DNA from: Nonomuraea soli
Lineage (GTDB): Bacteria; Actinomycetota; Actinomycetes; Streptosporangiales; Streptosporangiaceae
Assembly: GCF_013761175.1 (NCBI RefSeq)
Contig: NZ_JACDUR010000003.1
Location: 661,791-725,790 of the forward strand
DNA: 64,000 nt
Direction of reading: 5' to 3'
Part shown: positions 1-7,414 of the stretch, piece by piece
Layout: the number at the start of each line of letters is the position of its first letter
How positions within the stretch are numbered: the stretch's first letter is position 1
Made by a program: the position numbers and the translations under genes
The notes under the pieces: model-generated
The model's database searches: none
What the model was told of the DNA's origin: nothing
Seen by the model: the letters and a program-made list of their open reading frames with translations, nothing else

Positions 1-1
1 C

Positions 2-526
2 CACGTGCTGATGAGCTACCGCCGCCACGAGGACGGCAGCCTGGAGCCGCTGCCCCAGCGCAACATCGACACCGGTATGGGGCTGGAGAGGATCCTCACG
101 GTCCTGCAGGGCAAGGACTCCGTCTTCGGCATCGACGTGTTCGAGCCGTGGACGCGCGGCGTCTCGCAGTTGTGGGAGCTCGACCGGGACTCGCACCGGG
201 TCGTCGTCGACCACCTGCGATCGAGCACGATGATCGTGGACGACGGGGTGACGCCCTCGTCCACAGGGCGGGGGTACGTGTTGCGCCGCCTCGTCCGCAG
301 GGTGCTGACGACGTTGTGGCGTGACGACTCCACGCGCACCCTGTCGGACCTGCCCACGCCCCTGCGCAGGGACGTGCTCCTGGAGGAGGAGCAACGGTTC
401 GTCGGCCTGCTGGAACGCGGCAGGAAGGTGCGCTCACGCTTCGGGGAGCGGCTGACGGAGGAGGACTACGACTATCTCCACCAGACCCACGGACTGCCGA
501 GGGAACTGGTGGATCTGCTCTCGTAA
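2..526 (+). CDS. Alanyl-tRNA synthetase-like protein, C-terminal part (start outside window)
   Basis: The frame is open at the left window edge and ends at a TAA, so only the last 174 residues are seen. The text contains class II AlaRS landmarks: the NIDTGMGLER motif, a DHLRSST stretch and GRGYVLRRLVRR, which in AlaRS belong to motif 3 and the start of the tRNA-binding helical domain. It stops soon after the DYLHQTHGLP segment, equivalent to the Y-x-T-x-G-F-P turn of AlaRS, so it lacks the editing and C-Ala domains of a full enzyme of about 880 residues. It is therefore a short AlaRS paralogue, not the housekeeping alaS. Whether it charges tRNA or activates alanine for something else cannot be told here. 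Confidence 0.8.
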   Translation, partial: HVLMSYRRHEDGSLEPLPQRNIDTGMGLERILTVLQGKDSVFGIDVFEPWTRGVSQLWELDRDSHRVVVDHLRSSTMIVDDGVTPSSTGRGYVLRRLVRRVLTTLWRDDSTRTLSDLPTPLRRDVLLEEEQRFVGLLERGRKVRSRFGERLTEEDYDYLHQTHGLPRELVDLLS

Positions 527-555
527 ACGGCGGGCGGGGCCGGCCCGCCCGCCGT
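527..555. terminator. Bidirectional hairpin between convergent genes
   Basis: A perfect 12-bp inverted repeat (527-538 with 544-555) with a five-base loop starts directly after the stop codon of the AlaRS-like gene and lies before the stop of the facing GntR gene. It has no T-run, as is common in actinomycetes. Confidence 0.7.
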
Positions 556-564
556 ACGAGAAGC

Positions 565-1242
565 TCATTCCTGGTCGGTCAGCGCGATCAGGATGTGTTC
601 CATGCACGCGTGGCCGGCGCGCTCCGCGGCGGTCGCGTCGCCGGCGGCGATGGCGCGGGCGATGGCGTCGTGCGGGATGTAGCTCTTGTTCAGCGACGTT
701 CCCGCGGCCGTGATGCTGGCGCGCAGGGCCGCGGAGAAGTCTTCGTACAGGTCGATGAGGACGAGGTTGTGCGTCGCGTGCACGACCGCCATGTGGAAGG
801 CGAGGTCGGCCTCGACGAACTCCTCGGCCGTCCCTGACTCCCAGGCGCGGTCACGGGCCGACAGCGCGGCCTCGATGCGCACGATGTCGTCGTCGTTGCG
901 ACGGGTGGCCGCCAGACGCGCGGACTCGACCTCCAGCGCGCGGCGCACCTCGAGGATCTCGAGCTGCTCGGCCTGGCGGAGCCGCCGGAGCATGGCTCCG
1001 GACAGCTCGCTGGTCGCCCGGACGTAGGTGCCGTCGCCCTGCCTGCACTCGAGCAGCCCCGCGTGCGTCAACGCGCGGACGGCCTCGCGCACGGTGTTGC
1101 GTCCGACACCGAGCTGTTCAGCCAGGACAGTCTCGGTGGGGATCTTGCGGTTCATCGCCCACGAACCAGAGGTGATCTGCTCTTTGAGCTGGTCGATCAC
1201 CTGGTCGACGAGCGAAGCCCGCTGCGCCGTACGCAGACTCAC
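565..1242 (-). CDS. GntR-family (FadR subfamily) transcriptional regulator
   Basis: The 225-residue protein has an N-terminal winged helix (about residues 10-75, with the typical ETVLAEQLGVGRNTVREAVR recognition region) and an all-helical C-terminal FCD ligand domain (about 90-220). FCD domains bind small carboxylates, often with a metal; the D-x-x-F-H (DLAFH) segment near residue 150 is the usual metal-ligand region. It starts at GTG with a strong GGAGGAGG ribosome binding site. A 9-bp inverted repeat just upstream (1263-1291) is the probable autoregulatory operator. No metabolic gene is directly adjacent, so the effector is unknown. Confidence 0.9.
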   Translation of the reverse strand: MSLRTAQRASLVDQVIDQLKEQITSGSWAMNRKIPTETVLAEQLGVGRNTVREAVRALTHAGLLECRQGDGTYVRATSELSGAMLRRLRQAEQLEILEVRRALEVESARLAATRRNDDDIVRIEAALSARDRAWESGTAEEFVEADLAFHMAVVHATHNLVLIDLYEDFSAALRASITAAGTSLNKSYIPHDAIARAIAAGDATAAERAGHACMEHILIALTDQE

Positions 1243-1262
1243 AGTCCGCCTCCTCCGGGGAA

Positions 1263-1291
1263 ACCAGTCATCCTATGAGTCAATGACTGGT
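1263..1291. promoter_or_regulatory. Probable operator of the GntR regulator
   Basis: ACCAGTCAT at 1263-1271 and ATGACTGGT at 1283-1291 form a perfect 9-bp inverted repeat with an 11-nt spacer. It ends 20 bp upstream of the GTG start of the GntR gene, so it should overlap its promoter. Autoregulation is inferred. Confidence 0.6.
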
Positions 1292-1332
1292 AGACCCTAA
1301 TTATTCCAGGGCCCAAAAGACAAATCCGGAGG

Positions 1333-2667
1333 TCAGCGGCTGATAGAAGCCTCGATCGTCACTCCCGCCATGGCGGAGCGCACCCCGGCAGCCTCGAGCG
1401 CTCTACGATACGCCGCCGTCTGGTCTGCTCGAGCACCCGCCTTGCCGAACAGGTCACCCAGCTCCCGCCACGCGCGAGCCGCCTGCCTGTCGGAGCCGAA
1501 GACCGGTCCGTCGAGCGCGGCGAGCAGGTCGCGAGCCGCACGCAGCGGAGCCGAGGCGTCGGCGCCGAGGTCGAGAGCCACCTGGGCGAGCACGAGCTGC
1601 GCCTGGGCGGGCAACGTGCCGGGAGCGCCGTCGAGGAGTGCCAGCCCGGCCGTGGCGAGCTCGCCCGCCTTGACCGAGTCGCCGGCCCGCATCCGCACGC
1701 GCGCGTGGACGACCTTGGTCTGGCCGAGCTCGACGCGGGTGGCGGTGAAGACGGAGAACACCTTCGCGGCGGCGGTGACGTGCTGCTCGGCCTCCTCGAC
1801 CGGGCAGGTCTCCAGCTGCGCGAAGTGCATCGCGGCGCGGGCCAGCTGCAGCGCCAGACGGGCCGGGCGGCCCGCGGCGATGGCGTCGTCGGCCAGCCGT
1901 ACGGCAAGCGCCGAGTCCTCGCCCGAGGCGGCCGACTTGCTGGCCTCCCAGAGGGTGCGAATCTCAGCGGAACGGTCCACAACCTCAGGGACGCCACTGA
2001 CCGTGAGCACCCGTCTGACGAACGCGAGCTCGCTCTCGCCGCCGGAGGGCAGCTCGATCAGCGTCGCCGCCAGGTCGACGGCGAGCTCGCCCTGGTCGAT
2101 GGAGAGCCTGGCCATCTGCTCCAGCGCGGCCAGTCCGAGGTCGCGGGCGCGCAGCCGGTCGCCCGCACGCTGGTAGCAGCGGCTCAGCGCGACGGTCAGC
2201 GGCAGGTCGGCCAGTCGTTCGGGGTGTGCGGCGGCTTCGGTGCGCAGTCGCTCCATGGCCTCGACGGCCTGGCCGAGCCGGCCCTGCTCCTCGAGCGCGC
2301 GAGCGCGGCCCAGGCGGGCCTGGGAGGCGAGCATGGCGTTCTCTTCGCCGACCGCCTTGACGATCTCGGAGAACCGTTCGGCGGCGGACACCGGGTCGCC
2401 GTGACGGAGCTCGAGCTCCGCATGTCGCAGACCCAGTTCGGTGTCGATGCGCTGGCGCGGCTCGATCCCGTGCAGCAAGAACTCGGTCGTGCAGCCGAGG
2501 CGTTCGGCCAGCAGCCGCGCGACGACCGGGGTCGGGGTGCGCTTGCCCGACTCGATGAGTGAGACATAACTGTCCGACAGGTCGGGTCCGGCCAGCTGGG
2601 CCTGAGACATCCGCCTGTTCAGCCGCAGTCCGCGGACGCGGTCACCGATGGTTCCCTGACTCGGCAT
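1333..2667 (-). CDS. XRE-family helix-turn-helix regulator with TPR-like repeats
   Basis: The 444-residue protein opens with a Cro/CI-type helix-turn-helix (about residues 8-65, with LAGPDLSDSYVSLIESGKR as recognition region). The long remainder is alpha-helical and alanine-rich with repeated helix pairs, as in tetratricopeptide-repeat regulators of actinomycetes. Such proteins often respond to peptide or protein partners through the TPR part, but no cognate small gene is seen next to it. It starts at ATG 2667 after a GAGAGATGAG stretch. It is monocistronic, with an 86-bp gap to the next gene on the same strand. Confidence 0.85.
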   Translation of the reverse strand: MPSQGTIGDRVRGLRLNRRMSQAQLAGPDLSDSYVSLIESGKRTPTPVVARLLAERLGCTTEFLLHGIEPRQRIDTELGLRHAELELRHGDPVSAAERFSEIVKAVGEENAMLASQARLGRARALEEQGRLGQAVEAMERLRTEAAAHPERLADLPLTVALSRCYQRAGDRLRARDLGLAALEQMARLSIDQGELAVDLAATLIELPSGGESELAFVRRVLTVSGVPEVVDRSAEIRTLWEASKSAASGEDSALAVRLADDAIAAGRPARLALQLARAAMHFAQLETCPVEEAEQHVTAAAKVFSVFTATRVELGQTKVVHARVRMRAGDSVKAGELATAGLALLDGAPGTLPAQAQLVLAQVALDLGADASAPLRAARDLLAALDGPVFGSDRQAARAWRELGDLFGKAGARADQTAAYRRALEAAGVRSAMAGVTIEASISR

Positions 2668-2754
2668 CTCATCTCTCAGGGCGGGGAAGGGTCAACAACA
2701 CGCAATGATTGCATGAAGTGGCCGAATGGGGTATCCCCAGCTGAGAAAAGCCGA

Positions 2755-3285
2755 TTAATCGTCACCCTTGTCGTCACTCGGGAATAGCATCGCGCAGACC
2801 TCGAGATAGAGGGTTTCGGGGTACGGGATGTACTCCACGGTCGACAGGGCCTGATCCTGGCCCGCCGACTCGAGGATGAACTCGCCGTAGCCCAGCATGC
2901 GGCCCATGAGGGAGCGCTGGAAGCTCATGTCGGTGACCTTGGTCAGCGGCATCATCGCGACTTTACGGGTGATGAGCCCCGTAGTGAGCAAGATGCGCTT
3001 TGAGGTCACGACGAAGTAGTCAACCGACCATTCGGCGACCTTCCAGACAAACCGGATCAAGAGCAGCAGCCAGAGCCACCAGACGACCACCAGAGCCGTG
3101 CCGTTGTCACCACCGCCGAAGAACCTGCTGAGGAGCCCGGCGATGATCAGGCCGCCGAAGACCTCGGCGACCGGACGCAACAGCACGGCTGGGTGGCGCC
3201 GTACCATGATGTGCTGTGTTTCGTGGGGGAGTAGGTAGCGGTTGACCGACGACGGGGCAGCGTCCCCGTGGGTCACAAGTCTCAT
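2755..3285 (-). CDS. PH-domain (bPH2/YdbS-like) membrane protein
   Basis: This 176-residue protein has two transmembrane helices (about residues 37-57 and 63-83) followed by a bacterial PH domain, recognisable by FVVTSKRILLTTGLITRK and the MPLTKVTDMSFQRS segment. The family is found in membrane-anchored proteins of unknown function. Its ATG overlaps the stop of the upstream 52-residue gene (3282-3440) as ATGA, so the two are translationally coupled. The tail is acidic (DDKGDD). Confidence 0.88.
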   Translation of the reverse strand: MRLVTHGDAAPSSVNRYLLPHETQHIMVRRHPAVLLRPVAEVFGGLIIAGLLSRFFGGGDNGTALVVVWWLWLLLLIRFVWKVAEWSVDYFVVTSKRILLTTGLITRKVAMMPLTKVTDMSFQRSLMGRMLGYGEFILESAGQDQALSTVEYIPYPETLYLEVCAMLFPSDDKGDD

Positions 3286-3440
3286 GCGATGCTGGTCACA
3301 AATTGCGCGAGAGAGTCGGCCGCGTTGAACACTGTGTCGAGAGCGCCCCTGACGGCATCTGCCGCATCAGCGGGCCTCGCGAAGAGGAAGTAGGCGACAA
3401 ACGCCACGCCTCCCCAGATGAGCCACTTTTTGACCTGCAC
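3282..3440 (-). CDS. Small single-pass membrane protein, 52 residues
   Basis: A GTG codon at 3440 follows a good GGAGG ribosome binding site (spacing 5) and opens 52 codons that start VQVKKWLIWGGVAFVAYFLF, one hydrophobic helix. The rest, rich in Ala and Asp with an FNAADSLAQF segment, is amphipathic. The stop overlaps the ATG of the PH-domain gene by 4 bp. Short proteins with this layout are widespread in actinomycetes and unassigned. The coupling suggests that the peptide and the PH protein act together at the membrane. The gene is below the usual length cut-off and easily missed. Confidence 0.8.
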   Translation of the reverse strand: MQVKKWLIWGGVAFVAYFLFARPADAADAVRGALDTVFNAADSLAQFVTSIA

Positions 3441-3539
3441 TGTCGCCTCCGTGCCCACTTACCCACTACACCCGCCGAATACATTACCCACGCAGGTGGC
3501 GGGGTAAAGCGTAACTTCGCCGGTAAGTCTCGATCTTCT

Positions 3540-3764
3540 TTAACCGCGTTCGCTCGCGACCAGCGCGAGGACGTGAAGGTGCTTGCGCGCGATGCGTTCC
3601 ACGAGGCCGGGATGGGCATAGCCGGTGACCTCAAGCGCGCCGTAGTGCGCCGCCTCGACACACCGGGTGACCGTGGAGGCGGAGTGAACGCCTGCGAACT
3701 CGTCGCGCAGCGCTGACTCGACCTCCACATACGGACTCGTATCCGCTTCGATTCGCTCGCTCAT
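3540..3764 (-). CDS. Small three-helix-bundle dimerisation domain protein (DUF3562-like)
   Basis: The 74-residue protein is helical and charged, with the layout E-x-L-R-D-E-F-A-G, then a VTRCVEAAHY segment and a closing RIARKHLHVLALVA helix. This matches short actinobacterial proteins described as three-helix-bundle dimerisation domains, whose function is unknown. It stands alone between the PH-domain pair and upp, all on the minus strand but separated by about 100 bp on each side. Confidence 0.65.
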   Translation of the reverse strand: MSERIEADTSPYVEVESALRDEFAGVHSASTVTRCVEAAHYGALEVTGYAHPGLVERIARKHLHVLALVASERG

Positions 3765-3878
3765 CGTGATTCCTTAGATCCGCGTCGGTGACGCGGAAGA
3801 GATGCCTTCGTTACTCTAAGTACCCACACAACCACAGCATGTAACGAGCAAGCGAGCCAGTTGAAGGAAAAGGACTAC

Positions 3879-4517
3879 TTAGACAACGCCATAGAGACGG
3901 TCTCCGGCGTCCCCAAGACCGGGAACGATGTAACCGTTCTCGTTCAGCCTCTCGTCGAGCGCGGCGGTGACGACCCTGATCGGCTTGCCGGAGTTGGCGA
4001 ACTCCTTGTCCATGAACGCCAGGCCCTCGGGGGCGGCGAGCAGGCAGAGCGCCGTCACGTCGACCGCACCCCGGTCGAACAGGAAGTGGATGGCCGCCGC
4101 GAGGGTGCCGCCCGTGGCGAGCATCGGGTCGAGCACGTAGCACTGCCGGCCGGACAGGTCGTCGGGCAGGCGCGTGGCGTAGGTCTCGGCCTGGAGGGTC
4201 TCCTCGTTGCGGATCATGCCCAGGAAGCCCACCTCGGCGGTGGGCAGCAGCCGGGTCATGCCGTCGAGCATGCCCAGGCCCGCGCGAAGGATCGGCACCA
4301 CGAGCGGCTTGGGCGTCGCCAGCCGTACGCCGTGCGCCTCGGCCACCGGAGACTGGACGGTCACCTCGGTCACCCTGACGTCGCGTGTGGCCTCGTAGGC
4401 CAGCAGGGTCACCAGCTCATCCGCCAGGCGGCGGAAGGTGGGCGAGTCGGTGTTGACGTCGCGCAGGGTGGTCAGCTTGTGGGCCACGAGCGGGTGATCG
4501 ACGACAAGGGTCTCCAT
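3879..4517 (-). CDS. upp: Uracil phosphoribosyltransferase
   Basis: UPRT makes UMP from uracil and PRPP in pyrimidine salvage. The 212-residue protein carries the PRPP-binding loop DPMLATGGT, the uracil-site region [12 protein letters not shown] near the C-terminus, and [12 protein letters not shown]. Length and order match bacterial Upp. The frame is open further upstream, but the ATG at 4517 gives the usual start with METLVVDHP. It is divergent from the tadA-associated operon; the 124-bp gap holds both promoters. Confidence 0.97.
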   Translation of the reverse strand: METLVVDHPLVAHKLTTLRDVNTDSPTFRRLADELVTLLAYEATRDVRVTEVTVQSPVAEAHGVRLATPKPLVVPILRAGLGMLDGMTRLLPTAEVGFLGMIRNEETLQAETYATRLPDDLSGRQCYVLDPMLATGGTLAAAIHFLFDRGAVDVTALCLLAAPEGLAFMDKEFANSGKPIRVVTAALDERLNENGYIVPGLGDAGDRLYGVV

Positions 4518-4641
4518 AAGGGACAACGCTATCGTCTGGGGGAGGGACCGGCACGTCCGGTACCTGGTTTTGATCACAATTTGGCAGGAGCGGCCCACGT
4601 CGGGTGGTCGATTCTGAAACCATTCGCACAGGGGGTGGGCA

Positions 4642-5148
4642 ATGACCGACGAGGATGCGCTCGACTTCGCCATCGTGATTTACCGCGAGGACGAGTGCTG
4701 GGATGCCGAACTACTTCCGGTGGCGCTCACCTCCGATCTCCACGGGCTCGTCCACGCCCTGAGACAGCAGCCCAGCGAGAGCGGCACGATCGGGCTGATC
4801 GCCGTGGGCGACGAGTTCTTCGTGGCGCTGCGCGTGCTGGGTGACCGGGTCGACGTGTTCCTGTCTGACATCGCCGCCGCGCTCGACTTCCCGCTGGCCC
4901 AGCAGGTGCTGGAATATCTCGACGTTCCGATCCCCGACGAGGACGAGCTCGACGAGATCCTCGACGAGGACACCGTGCTCCCGGCGGGAGACCTCTCGAT
5001 CTTCGTCGACCTCGGGTTGGACGAGATGGAGCTGGGCATCCTCTCCGGTGACATTGACCTTCATCCCGAGGACGTGCTGTCCAGCATCGCCGCTCGGCTG
5101 GGTTTCTCCGAGCCCTTCGAGCGGGCGATCGACTCCGTCTTCGGCTGA
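4642..5148 (+). CDS. tRNA adenosine deaminase-associated protein (first copy)
   Basis: This acidic 168-residue protein belongs to a small actinobacterial family encoded next to tadA. The N-terminal half (about 5-85) looks like an alpha/beta domain ([16 protein letters not shown], then [21 protein letters not shown]). The C-terminal half holds [18 protein letters not shown] and a helical end. It starts the operon 4642-6104. Its role is unknown; the fixed neighbourhood suggests an accessory role for the deaminase. Confidence 0.85.
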   Translation: MTDEDALDFAIVIYREDECWDAELLPVALTSDLHGLVHALRQQPSESGTIGLIAVGDEFFVALRVLGDRVDVFLSDIAAALDFPLAQQVLEYLDVPIPDEDELDEILDEDTVLPAGDLSIFVDLGLDEMELGILSGDIDLHPEDVLSSIAARLGFSEPFERAIDSVFG

Positions 5149-5163
5149 ACCGGGAGCTCGGCC

Positions 5164-5643
5164 ATGCCCTCCAGCGCTGTCTTCGCCGCCGCGTTCGTCC
5201 GCACCTCCGACGGCTGGTCGGGCGCGGAGGTGGACCTCGGCGGCGCCGAGATCGTCGATGATCTCGGCGACGCCGTGAGCGAGGCCCTGAGACTGTCAGG
5301 CGACGAACTGGCCCTGCTGTGCGTCGAGGTCGAGGACGAATGGTTCGCCATCGCCCGCTACACCGGCGCGGACGAAGCCAGGGTCTTCCTGTCCGACGGC
5401 AACGCGGTCGGCCCCGACCCGCTGGGCGAGCTGTTCGCCGAGTTCGCCGGGGTGGTGCCCGACAAGGAATCGACCGAGCTCGGCGTGCGCCCCTCCGGCG
5501 ACATCGACCTGCTCGGCGACCTCGGCATGAGCCCCGAGGAGCTGCTGGAGCTGGCCATGGAGGAGGGCACGCTGCCCGCCGACATCCTGTCGGTCATCGC
5601 CGAGAAGCTCGGCTTCGCCGACGAGCTCGACAGGCTGCGGTGA
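5164..5643 (+). CDS. tRNA adenosine deaminase-associated protein (second copy)
   Basis: This 159-residue paralogue of the preceding protein has the same order of blocks: an N-terminal domain with DEWFAIARYTG and ARVFLSDG, and a C-terminal part with PSGDIDLLGDLGMSPEEL. It lies 15 bp after the first copy and overlaps the tadA start as GTGA. Two different associated proteins in one tadA operon could form a heteromer; this is inference. Confidence 0.85.
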   Translation: MPSSAVFAAAFVRTSDGWSGAEVDLGGAEIVDDLGDAVSEALRLSGDELALLCVEVEDEWFAIARYTGADEARVFLSDGNAVGPDPLGELFAEFAGVVPDKESTELGVRPSGDIDLLGDLGMSPEELLELAMEEGTLPADILSVIAEKLGFADELDRLR

Positions 5644-6104
5644 CCTCGCTCGACCGTTTCGAGGAGCCGATGCGCCAGGCCCTGGCCCAGGCGCGTCTCG
5701 CCGCCGGCCGCGGCGAGATCCCCATCGGCGCCGTGGTCGTCTCCGGCGAGGGCGTCATCGGGGCCGCGGGCAACGACCGCGAGGCCTCCCACGACCCCAC
5801 CGGCCACGCCGAGATCCTCGCCCTGCGCCAGGCCGCCCTGGCCCGGCGAAGCTGGCGCCTGACCGGCTGCACGCTGATCGTCACGCTGGAGCCGTGCACC
5901 ATGTGCGCGGGGGCCGCGGTGCAGTCGCGGGTCGACAGGATCGTGTACGGCGCGCAGGACCTCAAGGGCGGCGCCGTGGGCTCGTTGTGGGACGTGGTCA
6001 GGGACCGCAGGCTCAACCATCGGCCCGAGGTGATCGCCGGGATTCTGGAAGAGGAGTGTTCTGTGATCCTCAAGGAGTTCTTCGCACTGCGCAGGATCCG
6101 GTAA
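5640..6104 (+). CDS. tadA: tRNA-specific adenosine deaminase
   Basis: TadA converts A34 to inosine in tRNA-Arg(ACG). The protein has 154 residues from the GTG at 5640, which overlaps the previous stop by 4 bp. The zinc-deaminase motifs are intact: H56-A-E58 with the catalytic Glu, and PCTMC with Cys86 and Cys89. It is the third gene of the operon, and tRNA-Ser(CGA) follows 10 bp later. Confidence 0.96.
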   Translation: MTSLDRFEEPMRQALAQARLAAGRGEIPIGAVVVSGEGVIGAAGNDREASHDPTGHAEILALRQAALARRSWRLTGCTLIVTLEPCTMCAGAAVQSRVDRIVYGAQDLKGGAVGSLWDVVRDRRLNHRPEVIAGILEEECSVILKEFFALRRIR

Positions 6105-6114
6105 GCTTCTCTGC

Positions 6115-6204
6115 GGTGGTGTCGCCTAGTGGCCGATGGCGCGCGCCTCGAAAGCGCGTAAGGGGGCAACTCCTTCGAGAGTTCAAATCTCTCCACCACC
6201 GCCA
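6115..6204 (+). tRNA. tRNA-Ser (anticodon CGA)
   Basis: The acceptor strands GGTGGTG (6115-6121) and CACCACC (6194-6200) pair fully. The anticodon stem CGCGC/GCGCG encloses loop CTCGAAA, giving anticodon CGA for UCG serine codons. A long class II variable arm precedes the T-arm with GAGAG/CTCTC around TTCAAAT. The discriminator is G and CCA (6202-6204) is encoded. Confidence 0.97.
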
Positions 6205-6210
6205 TACGAA

Positions 6211-6240
6211 AAGGGCCCCTGACCTCGGTCAGGGGCCCTT
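6211..6240. terminator. Hairpin terminator after tRNA-Ser
   Basis: A 13-bp perfect inverted repeat (AAGGGCCCCTGAC and its complement) with a four-base loop starts seven bases after CCA and ends 10 bp before the stop of the facing gene, so it can serve both strands. Confidence 0.8.
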
Positions 6241-6250
6241 CGTCGTTCCT

Positions 6251-6544
6251 TTACGGGATCTCCAGGACCCTGGCGTGCAGGATCGAGCGCTGGTGCAGGG
6301 CGGCACGCAGCGCCCGGTGCAGGCCGTCCTCCAGGTACAGCTCGCCCTTCCACTGCACGACATGCGGGAACAGGTCGCCGTAGAAGGTGGAGTCGGCGGC
6401 GAGTAGGGAATGCAGGTCGAGCATCGCCTTTGTGGTGACCAGCGAATCGAGTCGCACCTGCCGTGGCGGTATCTGCGCCCACTCCCGATGGGTGAGCCCG
6501 TGTTCGGGATAGGGGCGTCCGTCGCCGACCAACTTGAAAATCAC
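6251..6544 (-). CDS. Conserved small actinobacterial protein (VapB-like antitoxin annotation possible)
   Basis: The 97-residue protein has the patterns GRPYPEHGLTHREWAQ, PPRQVRLDSLVTT and a C-terminal FPHVVQWKGELYLEDGLHRA block. I recall similar short proteins near tRNA-Ser in actinomycetes, sometimes labelled as VapB-family antitoxins. No toxin gene is adjacent, so I do not adopt that function. The LEDGLHRAL segment resembles a ParB/Srx-like fold fragment. The real role is unknown. Confidence 0.75.
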   Translation of the reverse strand: MIFKLVGDGRPYPEHGLTHREWAQIPPRQVRLDSLVTTKAMLDLHSLLAADSTFYGDLFPHVVQWKGELYLEDGLHRALRAALHQRSILHARVLEIP

Positions 6545-6571
6545 CCCATCGAGTCTAGGAGAGATCCGCCC

Positions 6572-7399
6572 TCACTGCAGCTTGCCGGGATCGCACGCGT
6601 TCGGGTCGCCGCTGTCGTAGCCGGTCTGGAAGGCCGCGACCCGTTGCTTGGAGCTGCCGTGGGTGAACGACTCGGGATCGACCCTGCCCTGGGTGCGCTG
6701 CTGGATGCGGTCGTCGCCGACCGCCGCCGCGGCGTCCATCGCCTCGGCGATCTGCGTGGGGGTGAACTCCTTCTCGTAGAAGCCCGTCTTGACGGCCTGC
6801 TTGGTCCACACGCCGCCGTAGCAGTCGGCCTGCAGCTCCGTGCCGACCGAACTGCCGCCCTGCAGCTGGCCGGAGAGGTTCTGCACGTGGTGCCCGTACT
6901 CATGGGCGATGACGTAGGCCTGCGCGAACGGGCCGCCCTTCGCGCCGAACTGGCTCTGCAGCTGCTCGAAGAAGCTGAGGTCCAGATAGATCTGGCGGTC
7001 GTTGGGGCAGTAGAACGGGCCGACGGCCGAGGTGGCGTCGCCGCAGCCGGTCTGCACGCCGCCCTCGAAGAGCACGGTGTCGGCCTGCTCGTACCCCTGG
7101 AGAGTCTCGCCCCAGTAGGCCTGGATGCTGTTGACCACGCCGACGACCTCGCACTTGGGGTCCTGCTCGGCGTCGGCGCCGGTCTTGCAGCGGTCGGCCA
7201 GGTTGGAGGTGGGCTGCAGCCCTGGGGCCTCCTGCCCGCCGCCTCCTCCGAGGTTGCCGAGAACAAGTGCGACGACCAGGGCGATCAGGCCGGTGATGCC
7301 GCCGCCGATGGCTATGGGTCCGCCCCGGAAGCCGCCGCCGCCACGGCCGGCATCCTGGACCTGCGAGCTGTCAAGTTGCGCGTCGTCCCTGAAGTCCAT
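6572..7399 (-). CDS. YpfJ-family neutral zinc metallopeptidase, copy 2
   Basis: The 275-residue protein has a short cytoplasmic start, a glycine-rich hinge, one transmembrane helix (about residues 29-50) and an extracytoplasmic domain. The zinc motif HEYGH lies in VIAHEYGHHVQN. The downstream ELQADCYGGVW segment supplies the third zinc ligand, as expected of the family. A conserved C-terminal GSSKQRVAAFQTGYDSGDP block follows. It lies 15 bp downstream of a close paralogue, suggesting a tandem duplication and co-transcription. The substrate is unknown. Confidence 0.9.
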   Translation of the reverse strand: MDFRDDAQLDSSQVQDAGRGGGGFRGGPIAIGGGITGLIALVVALVLGNLGGGGGQEAPGLQPTSNLADRCKTGADAEQDPKCEVVGVVNSIQAYWGETLQGYEQADTVLFEGGVQTGCGDATSAVGPFYCPNDRQIYLDLSFFEQLQSQFGAKGGPFAQAYVIAHEYGHHVQNLSGQLQGGSSVGTELQADCYGGVWTKQAVKTGFYEKEFTPTQIAEAMDAAAAVGDDRIQQRTQGRVDPESFTHGSSKQRVAAFQTGYDSGDPNACDPGKLQ

Positions 7400-7414
7400 G
7401 CATGGACAACTGCC

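Noticed and set aside
6251..6544. Toxin-antitoxin module
   Set aside because: The small protein can be labelled VapB-like, but no PIN-domain toxin lies beside it.
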